The position numbers and the translations under genes were made by a program. DNA of 64,000 nucleotides, taken from NCBI GenBank assembly GCA_021792755.1, contig JAJYUA010000002.1, positions 1 through 64,000 on the forward strand, written 5' to 3'. The notes below the pieces were generated by a model. It saw only the letters and a program-made list of their open reading frames with translations. It ran no database searches and had not been told where the DNA came from. Shown here piece by piece: positions 37,020 through 45,657 of the stretch (positions within the stretch are counted from its first letter, which is position 1; each line of letters begins with the position of its first letter). The stretch is from Pseudomonadota bacterium (GTDB taxonomy: Bacteria > Pseudomonadota > Gammaproteobacteria > Steroidobacterales > Steroidobacteraceae).

Positions 37020-37437
37020 GCGGCGTGCGCGCCGGGTGAGGTCGGGACGCGCGCGCGGTGTCTGTCAGCGCAACGCCGGATGGGGCTCGTGGCGAGCATG
37101 CCCGGCCAAGTCGTGTCGGTACTGCGCCGGATGTGCGGCCCGGATCAGGCGCCGGTCGCGGCCGGCGCCGCCGTGAGCGGCTCGGGCACCGGACGGGTGC
37201 GGTGCGGCCAGGCACCGGGGCAAGGCCACAAGGCTTGCGGGAACGCGAAGGCGGCTTCGAGGCCGGCGTCGCGAAGGCGCCTCGGAGGGGCTGCGGGATC
37301 GAGGTTGAGGATGAGATCCTGCGCCTCGAGTGCGGTGGCCAAGTGTTCCCCGTCCTTTTCCGGGCGCACTTGCGGACCCGACCGTCCGGTGAGCCGGTAT
37401 GCTATGCGCTCCACGGACCTGAGTTAAGGTGTCTGCC

Positions 37438-38133
37438 ATGACCTACACCTTCGCGCCGCCCCCTGTCGTCAGCGTGCCCGTCATAGGCTCGGGGGCGCGT
37501 TTCCCCGTCCACCGCATCTACTGCGTGGGCCGCAACTACGCCGAGCACGCCAGGGAGATGGGTCAAAGCGCGAGCGACCCGCCGATGTTCTTCCTCAAGC
37601 CCGCCGATGCGGCCCTGGTGATGGAAGCGGGGCGGACCGCAGAGCTCGCCTATCCGGGACTCACTCACGATCTGCATCACGAGGTCGAGCTGGTGGTGGC
37701 GCTCGGGGAGGGCGGCCGCAACATCGCGCAGCAGGAGGCCCTGCGGCACGTTTTCGGCTATGCCGTCGGACTCGACATGACCCGTCGCGACCTGCAGGGG
37801 CAGATGAAGAAGCGGGGCGGACCGTGGGACATCGGCAAGGCGTTCGATCACGCCGCGCCGATCGGACCCATCACCCCCGCGGCGCAGGCCGGTGAGATCA
37901 CCGGCGCCGAGATCACCTTGCACGTCAACGGCGAGCTTCGCCAGCACGGGTGGCTGAGCCAGATGATCTGCAGCGTGCCGGAGATCATCGCACAGCTGTC
38001 GGCGGCCTGGCAGCTCGCGCCCGGCGACCTGATCTATACCGGCACGCCCGCGGGTGTCGCCGCGGTGCAGCCCGGCGACGCGCTGGAGGCTCGTGTCGGC
38101 GGCCTGGAAACCTTACACGTGCGCGTCGTCTGA
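37438..38133 (+). CDS. Fumarylacetoacetate hydrolase-family protein (fumarylpyruvate hydrolase-like)
   Basis: 231 residues from ATG 37438 (AAGG nine bases upstream; GTG 37429 is in frame). FAH fold: IYCVGRNYAEHAREMGQS, PPMFFLKPADA, HHEVELVVALGEGGRNI (metal-binding Glu residues), YAVGLDMTRRDLQGQMKKRG, and the end DLIYTGTPAGVAAVQPGD. The closest family type is the fumarylpyruvate hydrolase NagK / acylpyruvate hydrolase YcgM group, which splits acylpyruvates in aromatic ring degradation. The 37020-37437 interval upstream holds no convincing gene. Confidence 0.87.
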   Translation: MTYTFAPPPVVSVPVIGSGARFPVHRIYCVGRNYAEHAREMGQSASDPPMFFLKPADAALVMEAGRTAELAYPGLTHDLHHEVELVVALGEGGRNIAQQEALRHVFGYAVGLDMTRRDLQGQMKKRGGPWDIGKAFDHAAPIGPITPAAQAGEITGAEITLHVNGELRQHGWLSQMICSVPEIIAQLSAAWQLAPGDLIYTGTPAGVAAVQPGDALEARVGGLETLHVRVV

Positions 38134-38165
38134 GCGGCCCCGGCTCCGGCACCCTCGCGGTTTGC

Positions 38166-39371
38166 CTACACCCGCTCGAGCGCCAGCGCGATCCCCTGTC
38201 CGACGCCGATGCACATGGTGCACAGCGCGCGCTTGGCTCCGGTGGCCTGCAATTGATTGATGGCCGTGGCGACCAGCCGCGCCCCGCTCGCGCCGAGCGG
38301 ATGGCCGATCGCGATGGCTCCGCCGTTGGGATTGACGTGCTCGGCCGCATCGGGCAGCCCCAGCTCTCGCAGCACCGAGAGCGACTGAGCCGCGAAGGCT
38401 TCGTTGAGCTCGATGACATCGAAGTCGGACAGCTTCAGTCCCGTGCGCTCGAGGAGCTTGCGGGTGGCCGGCACCGGCCCGATCCCCATGATGCGCGGCG
38501 GCACGCCGGCAACCGCGCTCGCGATCACGCGGGCGCGGGGCGTGAGGCCGAACCGCCGGGCAAGCTCTTCGCTCGCCAGCAACACGGCGGCGGCGCCATC
38601 GTTGATTCCCGAGGCATTGCCGGCGGTGACCGAGCCCTCGGGGCGCACGACACCCTTGAGCCTCGCCAGGGTTGCCAACGAGGTGTCGGGCCGGGGATGC
38701 TCGTCGGTCTCGATGCGCTGCGGCTCCTGCTTCGGCCGGGCGATCACGACCGGGGAGATTTCCCGTGTGAAGAACCCGCGCGCCTGGGCTCGCGCATACC
38801 GTTGCTGACTGCGCAAGGCGAAGGCGTCCTGATCCTCGCGCGAGATGCCCCGTTCGGCCACCAGGTTCTCGGCCGTCTGGGCCATGGAGTCGATGCCGAA
38901 GCGCCCCTGGATGAGCGGGTTGACGAACCGCCAGCCGATGGTGGTGTCCTCGAGCCGTGCGCCGCGCTCGAACGCTCCGCTCGCCTTGCCCATCACGAAC
39001 GGCGCGCGTGTCATGCTCTCGACTCCTCCGGCGATGCAGAGCTGTGCCTCGCCCGTGGCGATGGCGCGGGCGGCGATGGCTACTGCGTCCAGGCTCGAGC
39101 CGCAGAGCCGGTTCACGGTCGAGGCCGGCACGCTCTCGGGCAGTCCGGCCAGGAGCACCGCCATGCGCGCGACGTTGCGATTGTCCTCGCCGGCCTGGTT
39201 GGCACAGCCGTAATAGACGTCATCCACCCTTGCCCAGTCGACGCCCGCGTGGCGCTCGGTGAGCGCGCGGATCGGGAGGGCCCCGAGGTCGTCGGTGCGC
39301 ACGGCTGCGAGGGCTCCTGCGTATCGGCCGAAGGGAGTGCGGATCGCATCGCAGATGAATGCTTGAGTCAT
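38166..39371 (-). CDS. Acetyl-CoA acyltransferase (thiolase; beta-ketoadipyl-CoA thiolase-like)
   Basis: 401 residues. Thiolase motifs are intact: nucleophile Cys in STVNRLCGSSLDAV (near residue 91), GGVESMTRAP, and the C-terminal NPNGGAIAIGHPLGASGARL and LCTMCIGVGQGIAL with the second catalytic Cys and the His. Overall it resembles PcaF-type beta-ketoadipyl-CoA thiolases, but the substrate cannot be fixed by eye; it could serve fatty-acid or aromatic degradation. Start ATG 39371 fits the family (MTQAFICDAIRTPFG). It is divergent from the reductase gene at 39538. Confidence 0.9.
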   Translation of the reverse strand: MTQAFICDAIRTPFGRYAGALAAVRTDDLGALPIRALTERHAGVDWARVDDVYYGCANQAGEDNRNVARMAVLLAGLPESVPASTVNRLCGSSLDAVAIAARAIATGEAQLCIAGGVESMTRAPFVMGKASGAFERGARLEDTTIGWRFVNPLIQGRFGIDSMAQTAENLVAERGISREDQDAFALRSQQRYARAQARGFFTREISPVVIARPKQEPQRIETDEHPRPDTSLATLARLKGVVRPEGSVTAGNASGINDGAAAVLLASEELARRFGLTPRARVIASAVAGVPPRIMGIGPVPATRKLLERTGLKLSDFDVIELNEAFAAQSLSVLRELGLPDAAEHVNPNGGAIAIGHPLGASGARLVATAINQLQATGAKRALCTMCIGVGQGIALALERV

Positions 39372-39537
39372 GAATAGTGTCCAACTTAATGAAAAATAAA
39401 TAATTATTGACCGGCTCCCGCCGCGCTGCGAGGCGGGACGCGCCAACCGCCATTCACGCCGGAGGCTGCGGTTTCCCCAATCGTCTCCCGAGCCCGAGCG
39501 CCGTTACAATAGCGCCTCGTCGATCCGGAATACCCGC
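39372..39537. promoter_or_regulatory. Divergent promoter region, AT-rich core
   Basis: The gap between the divergent thiolase and reductase genes has an AT-rich block (TTAATGAAAAATAAATAATT around 39388-39407) next to the thiolase start, unlike the GC-rich surroundings. It should hold the minus-strand promoter. I cannot assign -10 and -35 boxes with confidence. Confidence 0.4.
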
Positions 39538-40551
39538 ATGCCGCATTTCAAGGCTCTTCGCGTCCATCAGGGGTTGAACGGCCGCTTCGTCTCGCTCGAG
39601 TCCGTCTCGCTCGATGAGCTGACCGCGGGCGAGGTGGTCGTCCGAGTCGCCTATTCCGGCCTGAACTACAAGGATGCGCTCGCGATCACCGGCAAGGGCG
39701 CCATCATGCGAGCCTATCCGCGCACTGCGGGCATCGATCTTGCGGGGGTCGTCGAGCACAGTGAGCATGCCGCCTTCAAGGCGGGGGATCGGGTGCTCGC
39801 CACGGGCGCAGGGCTTGGAGAGTGGCTGGACGGCGGGCTCGCCGAATACGCTCGCCTTCCTGCGCAGGCCCTGGTGCCTCTGCCGGCGTCGCTTACCCTG
39901 TTCGATGCCATGGCGCTCGGCACGGCCGGGTTCACGGCGGCCCTGGCGCTGACGCGCATGCTGGAGAATCATCAGTCGCCCGAGCTCGGCCCGATCGCCG
40001 TCACCGGCGCCACGGGCGGGGTCGGCGGCATCGCTCTCGGTCTTTACAAGCAGGCGGGCTTTGCCACCGTGGCGATCACCGGTAAGACCGGCGTCGAGGG
40101 ATATTTGCACACGCTCGGCGCCGACCGGGTCATCGAGCGCCAGCATCTTGACTTCGGCAGCAAGCCGCTCGGGCAGGCGCTCTGGGGCGGGGCGGTGGAC
40201 AGCCTCGGCGGAGAGGTGCTCACCTATCTCACGCGCACGGTGAAGCCCTGGGGCAACATCGCCTGCATCGGACTCGCCGAGTCCCCGGTGCTCAACACCA
40301 CGGTGATGCCCCTGATCCTGCGCGGGGTGAGCCTGCTCGGCATCCACTCGGTGGAGGTGCCGAGGGACTGGCGGCTCAAGGTGTGGGAGCGGCTCGCCGG
40401 GCAGTGGAAGCTGCCCGATCTGAAGGGGCGCATCGTCAGAGCGGTCATCGACCTCGAGGAGGCGCCGCTTGCGTGCAAGGAGCTGATCGCCGGGCGGGCG
40501 CGCGGCCGGTACGTGATCCGCCTCGCCGGCGAGGACCTCGGACCGTCGTAA
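39538..40551 (+). CDS. Acryloyl-CoA reductase/YhdH-family MDR oxidoreductase
   Basis: 337 residues of the zinc-independent medium-chain reductases of the YhdH/AcuI group: MPHFKALRVHQGLNGRFVSL, YSGLNYKDALAITGKGAIMR, YPRTAGIDLAGVVEHSEHAA, the NADPH loop VTGATGGVGGIALGLYKQAG, GADRVIERQHLDF, and LLGIHSVEVPRDWRLKVWER. AcuI reduces acryloyl-CoA to propionyl-CoA with NADPH. No zinc-binding Cys cluster is seen. It is divergent from the thiolase gene, with a small DUF1496 gene downstream. Confidence 0.88.
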   Translation: MPHFKALRVHQGLNGRFVSLESVSLDELTAGEVVVRVAYSGLNYKDALAITGKGAIMRAYPRTAGIDLAGVVEHSEHAAFKAGDRVLATGAGLGEWLDGGLAEYARLPAQALVPLPASLTLFDAMALGTAGFTAALALTRMLENHQSPELGPIAVTGATGGVGGIALGLYKQAGFATVAITGKTGVEGYLHTLGADRVIERQHLDFGSKPLGQALWGGAVDSLGGEVLTYLTRTVKPWGNIACIGLAESPVLNTTVMPLILRGVSLLGIHSVEVPRDWRLKVWERLAGQWKLPDLKGRIVRAVIDLEEAPLACKELIAGRARGRYVIRLAGEDLGPS

Positions 40552-40574
40552 CGCTGAGCGCGAGGAGGTATCCA

Positions 40575-40832
40575 ATGGCACGAGACCCTCTGGCTTTCAT
40601 TCCCCGGGTACCGCCGCAGCTCGGCGCCGCCGACCCGGAACGGCGCAATTCGCCGCTCGAGACCGACCCCGCAGAGGTGTTCGAGCTGCTGCGCGAGCAG
40701 GTCGGCGACGAGGCCGGGTGCTGCTACTTCAACGACGTGCGCTACGCCAACGGCGATGAGGTGCTGAGCGGCAGCACGCGGCTGCGCTGCGAGCAGGGCA
40801 TCTGGGTCGAGGTAGGGGCTCGAAAGCCCTAG
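40575..40832 (+). CDS. DUF1496 small protein
   Basis: 85 residues with an excellent ribosome site (GAGGAGG seven bases before ATG 40575). The C-terminal half has the DUF1496 pattern GCCYFNDVRYANGDEVLSGS, LRCEQGIWVEVG. The function is unknown. It lies 23 bases after the reductase gene, so it is probably in the same transcript. Confidence 0.72.
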   Translation: MARDPLAFIPRVPPQLGAADPERRNSPLETDPAEVFELLREQVGDEAGCCYFNDVRYANGDEVLSGSTRLRCEQGIWVEVGARKP

Positions 40833-40926
40833 GCTGCCGCCCGAGCGGCGGCGGCGCGACTCGCGCGCGGCCCGGTCCGCGGCTATGCTTGCCGCCGCGT
40901 GTCTAAAATGAGGACGGGCGCTTCAA

Positions 40927-42543
40927 GTGACGCAAGAGCGGGCGGTTCCCCCGGGCGGGCGCGGCGAAAGACTCAACACCCGGGCCGCCGGCGTGATCGC
41001 CTTGGCGGTGCTCTGCAGCCGGGTGCTCGGCCTCGTGCGCTGGATGGTGTTCGGGGCGCTGTTCGGCGGCGGGCGGCTGATGGATATCTACATCACCGCG
41101 TTTCGTATTCCCAACCTGTTGCGAGACCTGGTGGCCGAAGGGGCGCTGTCGACCGCCTTCGTCACGACCTTCAGCAAGACGCTCCTGCGCGAGGGCGAGC
41201 AGTCCGCCTGGCAGCTCGCGAACAAGGTGCTGACGCTCGCGGTGATCGCGCTCAGCGTGGTGGTGCTGGTCGGCGTCGCGCTCGCGCCGTGGCTGGTGGC
41301 GTTGCTCGGGTGGGGTTTCAGCCCGGCCAAGGCCGCCCTCACCGTCGAGCTCACGCGGATCATGTATCCGTTCATCCTGATCGTGTCGCTCGCGGCGCTC
41401 GTGATGGGCATGCTCAACGCGCGCAACGTGTTCGGCATGCCGGCGATGGCCTCGAGCTTCTTCAATCTGGCTACCATCATCACCGGGGCGGGGCTTGGTT
41501 GGTGGCTCGATCCGCACTTCGGCCCCAAGGCCACGGTGGGTCTGGCGCTGGGGACTCTGATCGGGGGCTTCGCGCAGCTCGGTGTGCAGTTGCCGTCGCT
41601 GCGGCGCTTCGGGTACCGGTTCCGTCCGGACTTCCGCTGGCGCGATCCGGGGGTCAAGGCCATCTTGCTCATCATGGGGCCGTCGGTCATTGCCGCGAGC
41701 TCCGTTCAGGTGAACGTGGTGGTGAATTCTGCGTTCGCCTCGCTGATGGGCAATGGGCCGATCACCTGGCTCTCGTACGCCTTCCGGCTGATGCAGTTTC
41801 CGCTCGGCATGTTCGGTGTGGCGCTCGGCACCGTGGCGCTGCCCATGCTCTCGCGCATGGCCGCGTCGGGAAATCACAGCGCGTTTCGCAGCGAGCTCGC
41901 CCGTGGCATGCGCATGGTCTTCGTGATGACCGTGCCCGCGGCCGTCGGGTTGATCGTGCTCGCCGCGCCGATCGTGTCTGTGTTGTATCAGCACGGACGG
42001 TTCTCGGCCGCCGATGCGGCCGAGACCGCCTCGGCGCTGCGCTTCTACGCTCTGGGGCTGTGCGGATACGCCGCGCTCAAGGTGCTCGTCAACGCCTTCT
42101 ACGCGATCGACCGGCGCAAGACGCCCATGATGGTGAGCCTGGGGGCGATGGGACTGAATCTGCTGCTGTGCTGGTTGTTGACCGTGCGCCTTCACTGGGG
42201 GCCGAAGGGGCTCGCGTTCTCCACCGCATGTGTCGCCACCACGAACTTCCTGGTGCTGTACGCGCTCATGCGCCGCCACCTCGGACGGCTCGAGTCCCGC
42301 GCCATGCTCGCCATGCTGGCGAAGCTAGGCCTCGCCTGCGGGGCGCTGGCGCTCATCTGCTGGGGCGGCTCGCACTGGCTGCTCGCCGACTGGGCGCTCG
42401 AGCGGTTCTGGCCCAAGCTCGGCGCTCTGATGGCGGTCATCGCGGCCGGCGCCGGCGCGTTCTTCGGAAGTGCGATGCTGCTGGGCATCGAAGAGGTGCG
42501 CGAGATCACGCTCGTCGTGCGGCGTAAACTGCATGCTAGGTGA
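40927..42543 (+). CDS. murJ: Lipid II flippase MurJ (MviN)
   Basis: 538 residues, all alpha-helical membrane protein with about 14 transmembrane segments. The MurJ start is typical: VLGLVRWMVFGALFGGGRLM, DIYITAFRIPNLLRDLVAEG, ALSTAFVTTFS. GNGPITWLSYAFRLMQFPLG and FYAIDRRKTPMMVSLGAMGL are also family-conserved. It moves undecaprenyl-linked peptidoglycan precursor to the periplasmic face of the inner membrane. It starts at GTG 40927. Confidence 0.95.
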   Translation: MTQERAVPPGGRGERLNTRAAGVIALAVLCSRVLGLVRWMVFGALFGGGRLMDIYITAFRIPNLLRDLVAEGALSTAFVTTFSKTLLREGEQSAWQLANKVLTLAVIALSVVVLVGVALAPWLVALLGWGFSPAKAALTVELTRIMYPFILIVSLAALVMGMLNARNVFGMPAMASSFFNLATIITGAGLGWWLDPHFGPKATVGLALGTLIGGFAQLGVQLPSLRRFGYRFRPDFRWRDPGVKAILLIMGPSVIAASSVQVNVVVNSAFASLMGNGPITWLSYAFRLMQFPLGMFGVALGTVALPMLSRMAASGNHSAFRSELARGMRMVFVMTVPAAVGLIVLAAPIVSVLYQHGRFSAADAAETASALRFYALGLCGYAALKVLVNAFYAIDRRKTPMMVSLGAMGLNLLLCWLLTVRLHWGPKGLAFSTACVATTNFLVLYALMRRHLGRLESRAMLAMLAKLGLACGALALICWGGSHWLLADWALERFWPKLGALMAVIAAGAGAFFGSAMLLGIEEVREITLVVRRKLHAR

Positions 42544-42610
42544 GCGCGCAGCGGGGCTCGGCCGGCACGCGAGCCCCTCGCACCCAGGCACACTTAAGGA
42601 GTCGAGTCAC

Positions 42611-43303
42611 GTGAGCAGTCCCCTGAAACGATCGCTTTGCCTGCTCGGGGCGCTGGTGCTGATGGGCGCGGGCGGCCGCGCCTCGGCCCAGACCTACTAC
42701 GAGCAGACGTTCCGGCCCTGGCAGCCCCTGCACTGGCATGTGGAGGCCGGCTACAGCCCCACCCTGGGACAGACCTCGAAGTACCTCGATGGCGGCTGGA
42801 CGCTCGGCGGCGGGCTTACCTGGCAGCCGAGCCGCGGTACGCCGCTCGCCCTGCGGGCCGATCTCGATTACAGCTATTTCTACGCCACGCGCAACCTGAT
42901 CGCGCTCAACGAGCAGGCCGACCAGATCCAGATCGACAACGGCTACGGCGAGGTGTTCGGCCTGAACGTCGATGGTGAGTGGCGTACCCGGCTCGGCCCC
43001 ATGACGAGCGCTTTCTTCCTCGCCGGAGTGGGGGTGAATCACCGGCGCATCGCGCTGACGCAGACCGTCGCGTTCGGCAGCTACTTCTGTGATCCTTACT
43101 TCGGGTACTGCGACTACGGGCTGGTGCCGGGGCAGGTGGTGGTGGCGAGCGACGATACCACCCGCTTCGGCTGGAACGCCGGAGCGGGTCTTGACTTCAG
43201 CCTGCGCGACGGTCAGACCTTTTTCGTCGAGGCTCGCTACATGCGCCTGCAAACGCCTCAGCCGACGGAGTTCCTGCCGATCACGGTGGGGCTGCGGTTC
43301 TGA
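42611..43303 (+). CDS. Outer-membrane beta-barrel protein
   Basis: 230 residues from GTG 42611 (GGAG eight bases upstream). A signal peptide ([20 protein letters not shown], cut after SAQ) precedes alternating beta strands typical of an 8-stranded barrel: [60 protein letters not shown]. It ends with the strand [10 protein letters not shown], with the C-terminal Phe recognised by the Bam machinery. It has two Cys in [11 protein letters not shown]. The specific role is unknown. Confidence 0.8.
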   Translation: MSSPLKRSLCLLGALVLMGAGGRASAQTYYEQTFRPWQPLHWHVEAGYSPTLGQTSKYLDGGWTLGGGLTWQPSRGTPLALRADLDYSYFYATRNLIALNEQADQIQIDNGYGEVFGLNVDGEWRTRLGPMTSAFFLAGVGVNHRRIALTQTVAFGSYFCDPYFGYCDYGLVPGQVVVASDDTTRFGWNAGAGLDFSLRDGQTFFVEARYMRLQTPQPTEFLPITVGLRF

Positions 43304-43337
43304 AGGGCGGGCCGCGGTTCGGAGTAGTCTTTCTGCC

Positions 43338-44221
43338 GTGGCCGAAGTACTCGGGGCTTTCCATCGAGCCGTCGCACGTTGGTTCGAGCGCGCCTTTCAG
43401 GCGCCGACACCGGCCCAGGCGCAAGCGTGGCCGGCTATCCTCGCCTCGCGCCACAGCCTCATCGCCGCTCCGAGCGGCTCGGGCAAGACGCTCGCGGCGT
43501 TCCTCGCCGCGAGCGATCGGCTCGTGCGGGAAGGGCTGGAGGCAGGCGGCCTGCGCGAGGAGACGCGCATCGTGTACGTCTCGCCCCTCAAGGCGCTGTC
43601 GAACGACATCCGGCGCAATCTCGAGGAGCCGCTCACCGGGATACGCGAGGAGCTCGGCGCCCTGGGGCTCGCGGATCTGGACATCCGCACCTCGGTGCGC
43701 ACGGGCGACACCGCGCAGCGCGAGCGCAACGGCATGCGGCGGCGCCGCAGAGCGATGGCGTGGAGCTCGCGGCCAGAACCCTGTTGCGCCGGTGGGGCGT
43801 GGTGTTTTGGCGGCTGCTCGCGCGCGAGGCGCCGTGGCGTGACCTGCTCGCCTGCTACCGGCGACTCGAGGCGCGCGGGGAGATCCGCGGCGGCCGCTTC
43901 GTCGCCGGCGTCTCGGGTGAGCAGTTCGCCGCGCCGGAGGCGGTGGGGCTGCTGCGGGGGATGCGCGGCCGGCCGCGCGAGGGCGCCTATCTTTCCCTGT
44001 CCGCGGCCGATCCGCTCAACCTGCTCGGTATTCTCACTGCGGGGCCGCGGCTGCCGGCGCTCGCCGGCAATCGCCTGCTCTTCCGCGACGCAGTGCCGGC
44101 GGCAACTCTTGCCGGAGGCGAGCTGCGCTTTCTCGAGACGCTCGATCCGGCCGCGCAGTGGCAGGCGCGCAATGCGCTGCTGCGGCGCCAGGTACCGGCG
44201 GCGCTCACCGACATCGTCTGA
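43338..44221 (+). pseudogene. Lhr-family ATP-dependent helicase, large internal deletion
   Basis: The N-terminal 135 residues are Lhr-type ([20 protein letters not shown], Walker [55 protein letters not shown]). At about 43740-43755 the sequence jumps, in another frame, to the C-terminal Lhr region: [60 protein letters not shown], to a stop at 44221. Roughly a thousand residues holding the DEAH box and helicase C-terminal domain are missing. The product cannot be an active helicase. Confidence 0.88.
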
Positions 44222-44352
44222 GCGGTTGTGCAGCCGAGCGCTGCGCGGGCCGGGCTCCCGCCCGCGAGGCGACCGGCACGGACGGCCGCGAAGCTGCTAA
44301 AATTCGCGTTTTTATACCGCGTCCGGCCCGCGCCGGGCTCGTAAGGATGTCC

Positions 44353-45411
44353 ATGGCACTGAAGATCATGATTCTAGGGGCGAACGGCTTCATCGGCAGC
44401 GCGCTCACCGCTGCGATCCTGCGCCAGCGCGACTGGGAGGTCTACGGGATCGACCTCGCCGACAACAAGCTCGGCGAGCTTCCCAGGAACGAGCGCTTTC
44501 ACTTCGTCGAGGGCGACATCACCATCAACAAGGAATGGGTGGAGTACCACGTCAAGAAGTGCGATGTGGTGATGCCGCTGGTGGCGATCGCGAACCCCGC
44601 GCAGTACGTGACCCATCCGCTTAAGGTCTTCGAGCTCGACTTCGAGGCCAACGTCGATGTGGTGCGCCACTGCGTCAAGTACGGCAAGCGCCTGATCTTC
44701 CCCTCGACCTCGGAGGTGTACGGCATGTCCGCCGATGCGGTGCTCGATGAGGAAGCGAGCCCGCTCGTCTACGGTCCGATCAACAAGCAGCGCTGGATCT
44801 ACGCCGCCTCCAAGCAGCTGCTCGACCGGGTGATATACGCCTACGGGGTGCACGAGGGGCTCGACTACACGCTGTTTCGCCCGTTCAACTTCATCGGGCC
44901 CAACCTCGACAACATCGAGGAGCCCAAGGAAGGCAGCTCGCGCGTGTTCACGCAGTTCCTTTCCAACGTGCTTTACCGCCGGCCGATCAAGCTGGTCGAC
45001 GGTGGGCGGCAGAAGCGCTCGTTCACCTACATCGACGATGCGATCGAATGCCTTCTCACCATCATCGAGAACGAGGACGGGCGGGCCTCGCGCGGCATTT
45101 TCAACATCGGCAATCCGGACAACTGCGTCTCGATCCGCGAGCTCGCCGAGCGCACCATCGCGATCGCGCAGGAGTTCCCGGAGCTGCGCGAGGTGGCCAG
45201 GGCGACCGAGATCATCGAAGTCTCGGCCGGGGAGTACTACGGCAAATATTACCAGGACATCCAGGTGCGCGTGCCGGCGATCGAGGCGGCGCGGCGCGTG
45301 CTCGGCTGGAGTCCGAGCACGGACCTCGACACCGCGATCCGCCGCACCATCGACTACTACGTCAAGCTCGGCAGCTTCAGCGGCCGCGCCGGCGAGCAGC
45401 CCGGCCTGTGA
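44353..45411 (+). CDS. UDP-glucuronate dehydrogenase/decarboxylase (ArnA C-terminal half, stand-alone)
   Basis: 352 residues from ATG 44353 (TAAGGA upstream; ATG 44347 also in frame). Extended SDR fold: ILGANGFIGSALTAAILRQR, VEGDITINKEWVEYHVKKCD, FPSTSEVYGM, the YxxxK pair in RWIYAASKQLLDRVIYAYG, and TLFRPFNFIGPNLDNIEEPK with PIKLVDGGRQKRSFTYIDDA. This is the ArnA dehydrogenase domain, which oxidises UDP-glucuronate to UDP-4-keto-L-arabinose with loss of CO2. In E. coli it is fused to the formyltransferase; here the two are separate genes, 4.6 kb apart. It opens the arn cluster. Confidence 0.92.
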   Translation: MALKIMILGANGFIGSALTAAILRQRDWEVYGIDLADNKLGELPRNERFHFVEGDITINKEWVEYHVKKCDVVMPLVAIANPAQYVTHPLKVFELDFEANVDVVRHCVKYGKRLIFPSTSEVYGMSADAVLDEEASPLVYGPINKQRWIYAASKQLLDRVIYAYGVHEGLDYTLFRPFNFIGPNLDNIEEPKEGSSRVFTQFLSNVLYRRPIKLVDGGRQKRSFTYIDDAIECLLTIIENEDGRASRGIFNIGNPDNCVSIRELAERTIAIAQEFPELREVARATEIIEVSAGEYYGKYYQDIQVRVPAIEAARRVLGWSPSTDLDTAIRRTIDYYVKLGSFSGRAGEQPGL

Positions 45412-45657
45412 GGCAGCGCTGCGGCGCGGCGCACTTGCGCGGGCGCTCGAGAAGATGATGTCATTGCCACCTTTCAGGCCGCCTCCCCGGGGGCGCCGGA
45501 TCGCGGCGAGCGATCTCAGTGCGTTGCTCGCAGGCGCGAGGGCCCCGGAAAACTGCCGGGAACGGTTGCGGCGCACCCCGGGAGCGAGCGCGCAAAGGCG
45601 CAGTGCGAGCCGGGTCTCGGCGGGCGATCCAGCCATCCTGCGCAGCAGGGCGAGGCC

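Noticed and set aside
37020-37437. Open frames on both strands between cofD and the FAH-family gene
   Set aside because: No recognisable protein and inconsistent starts; treated as noncoding.
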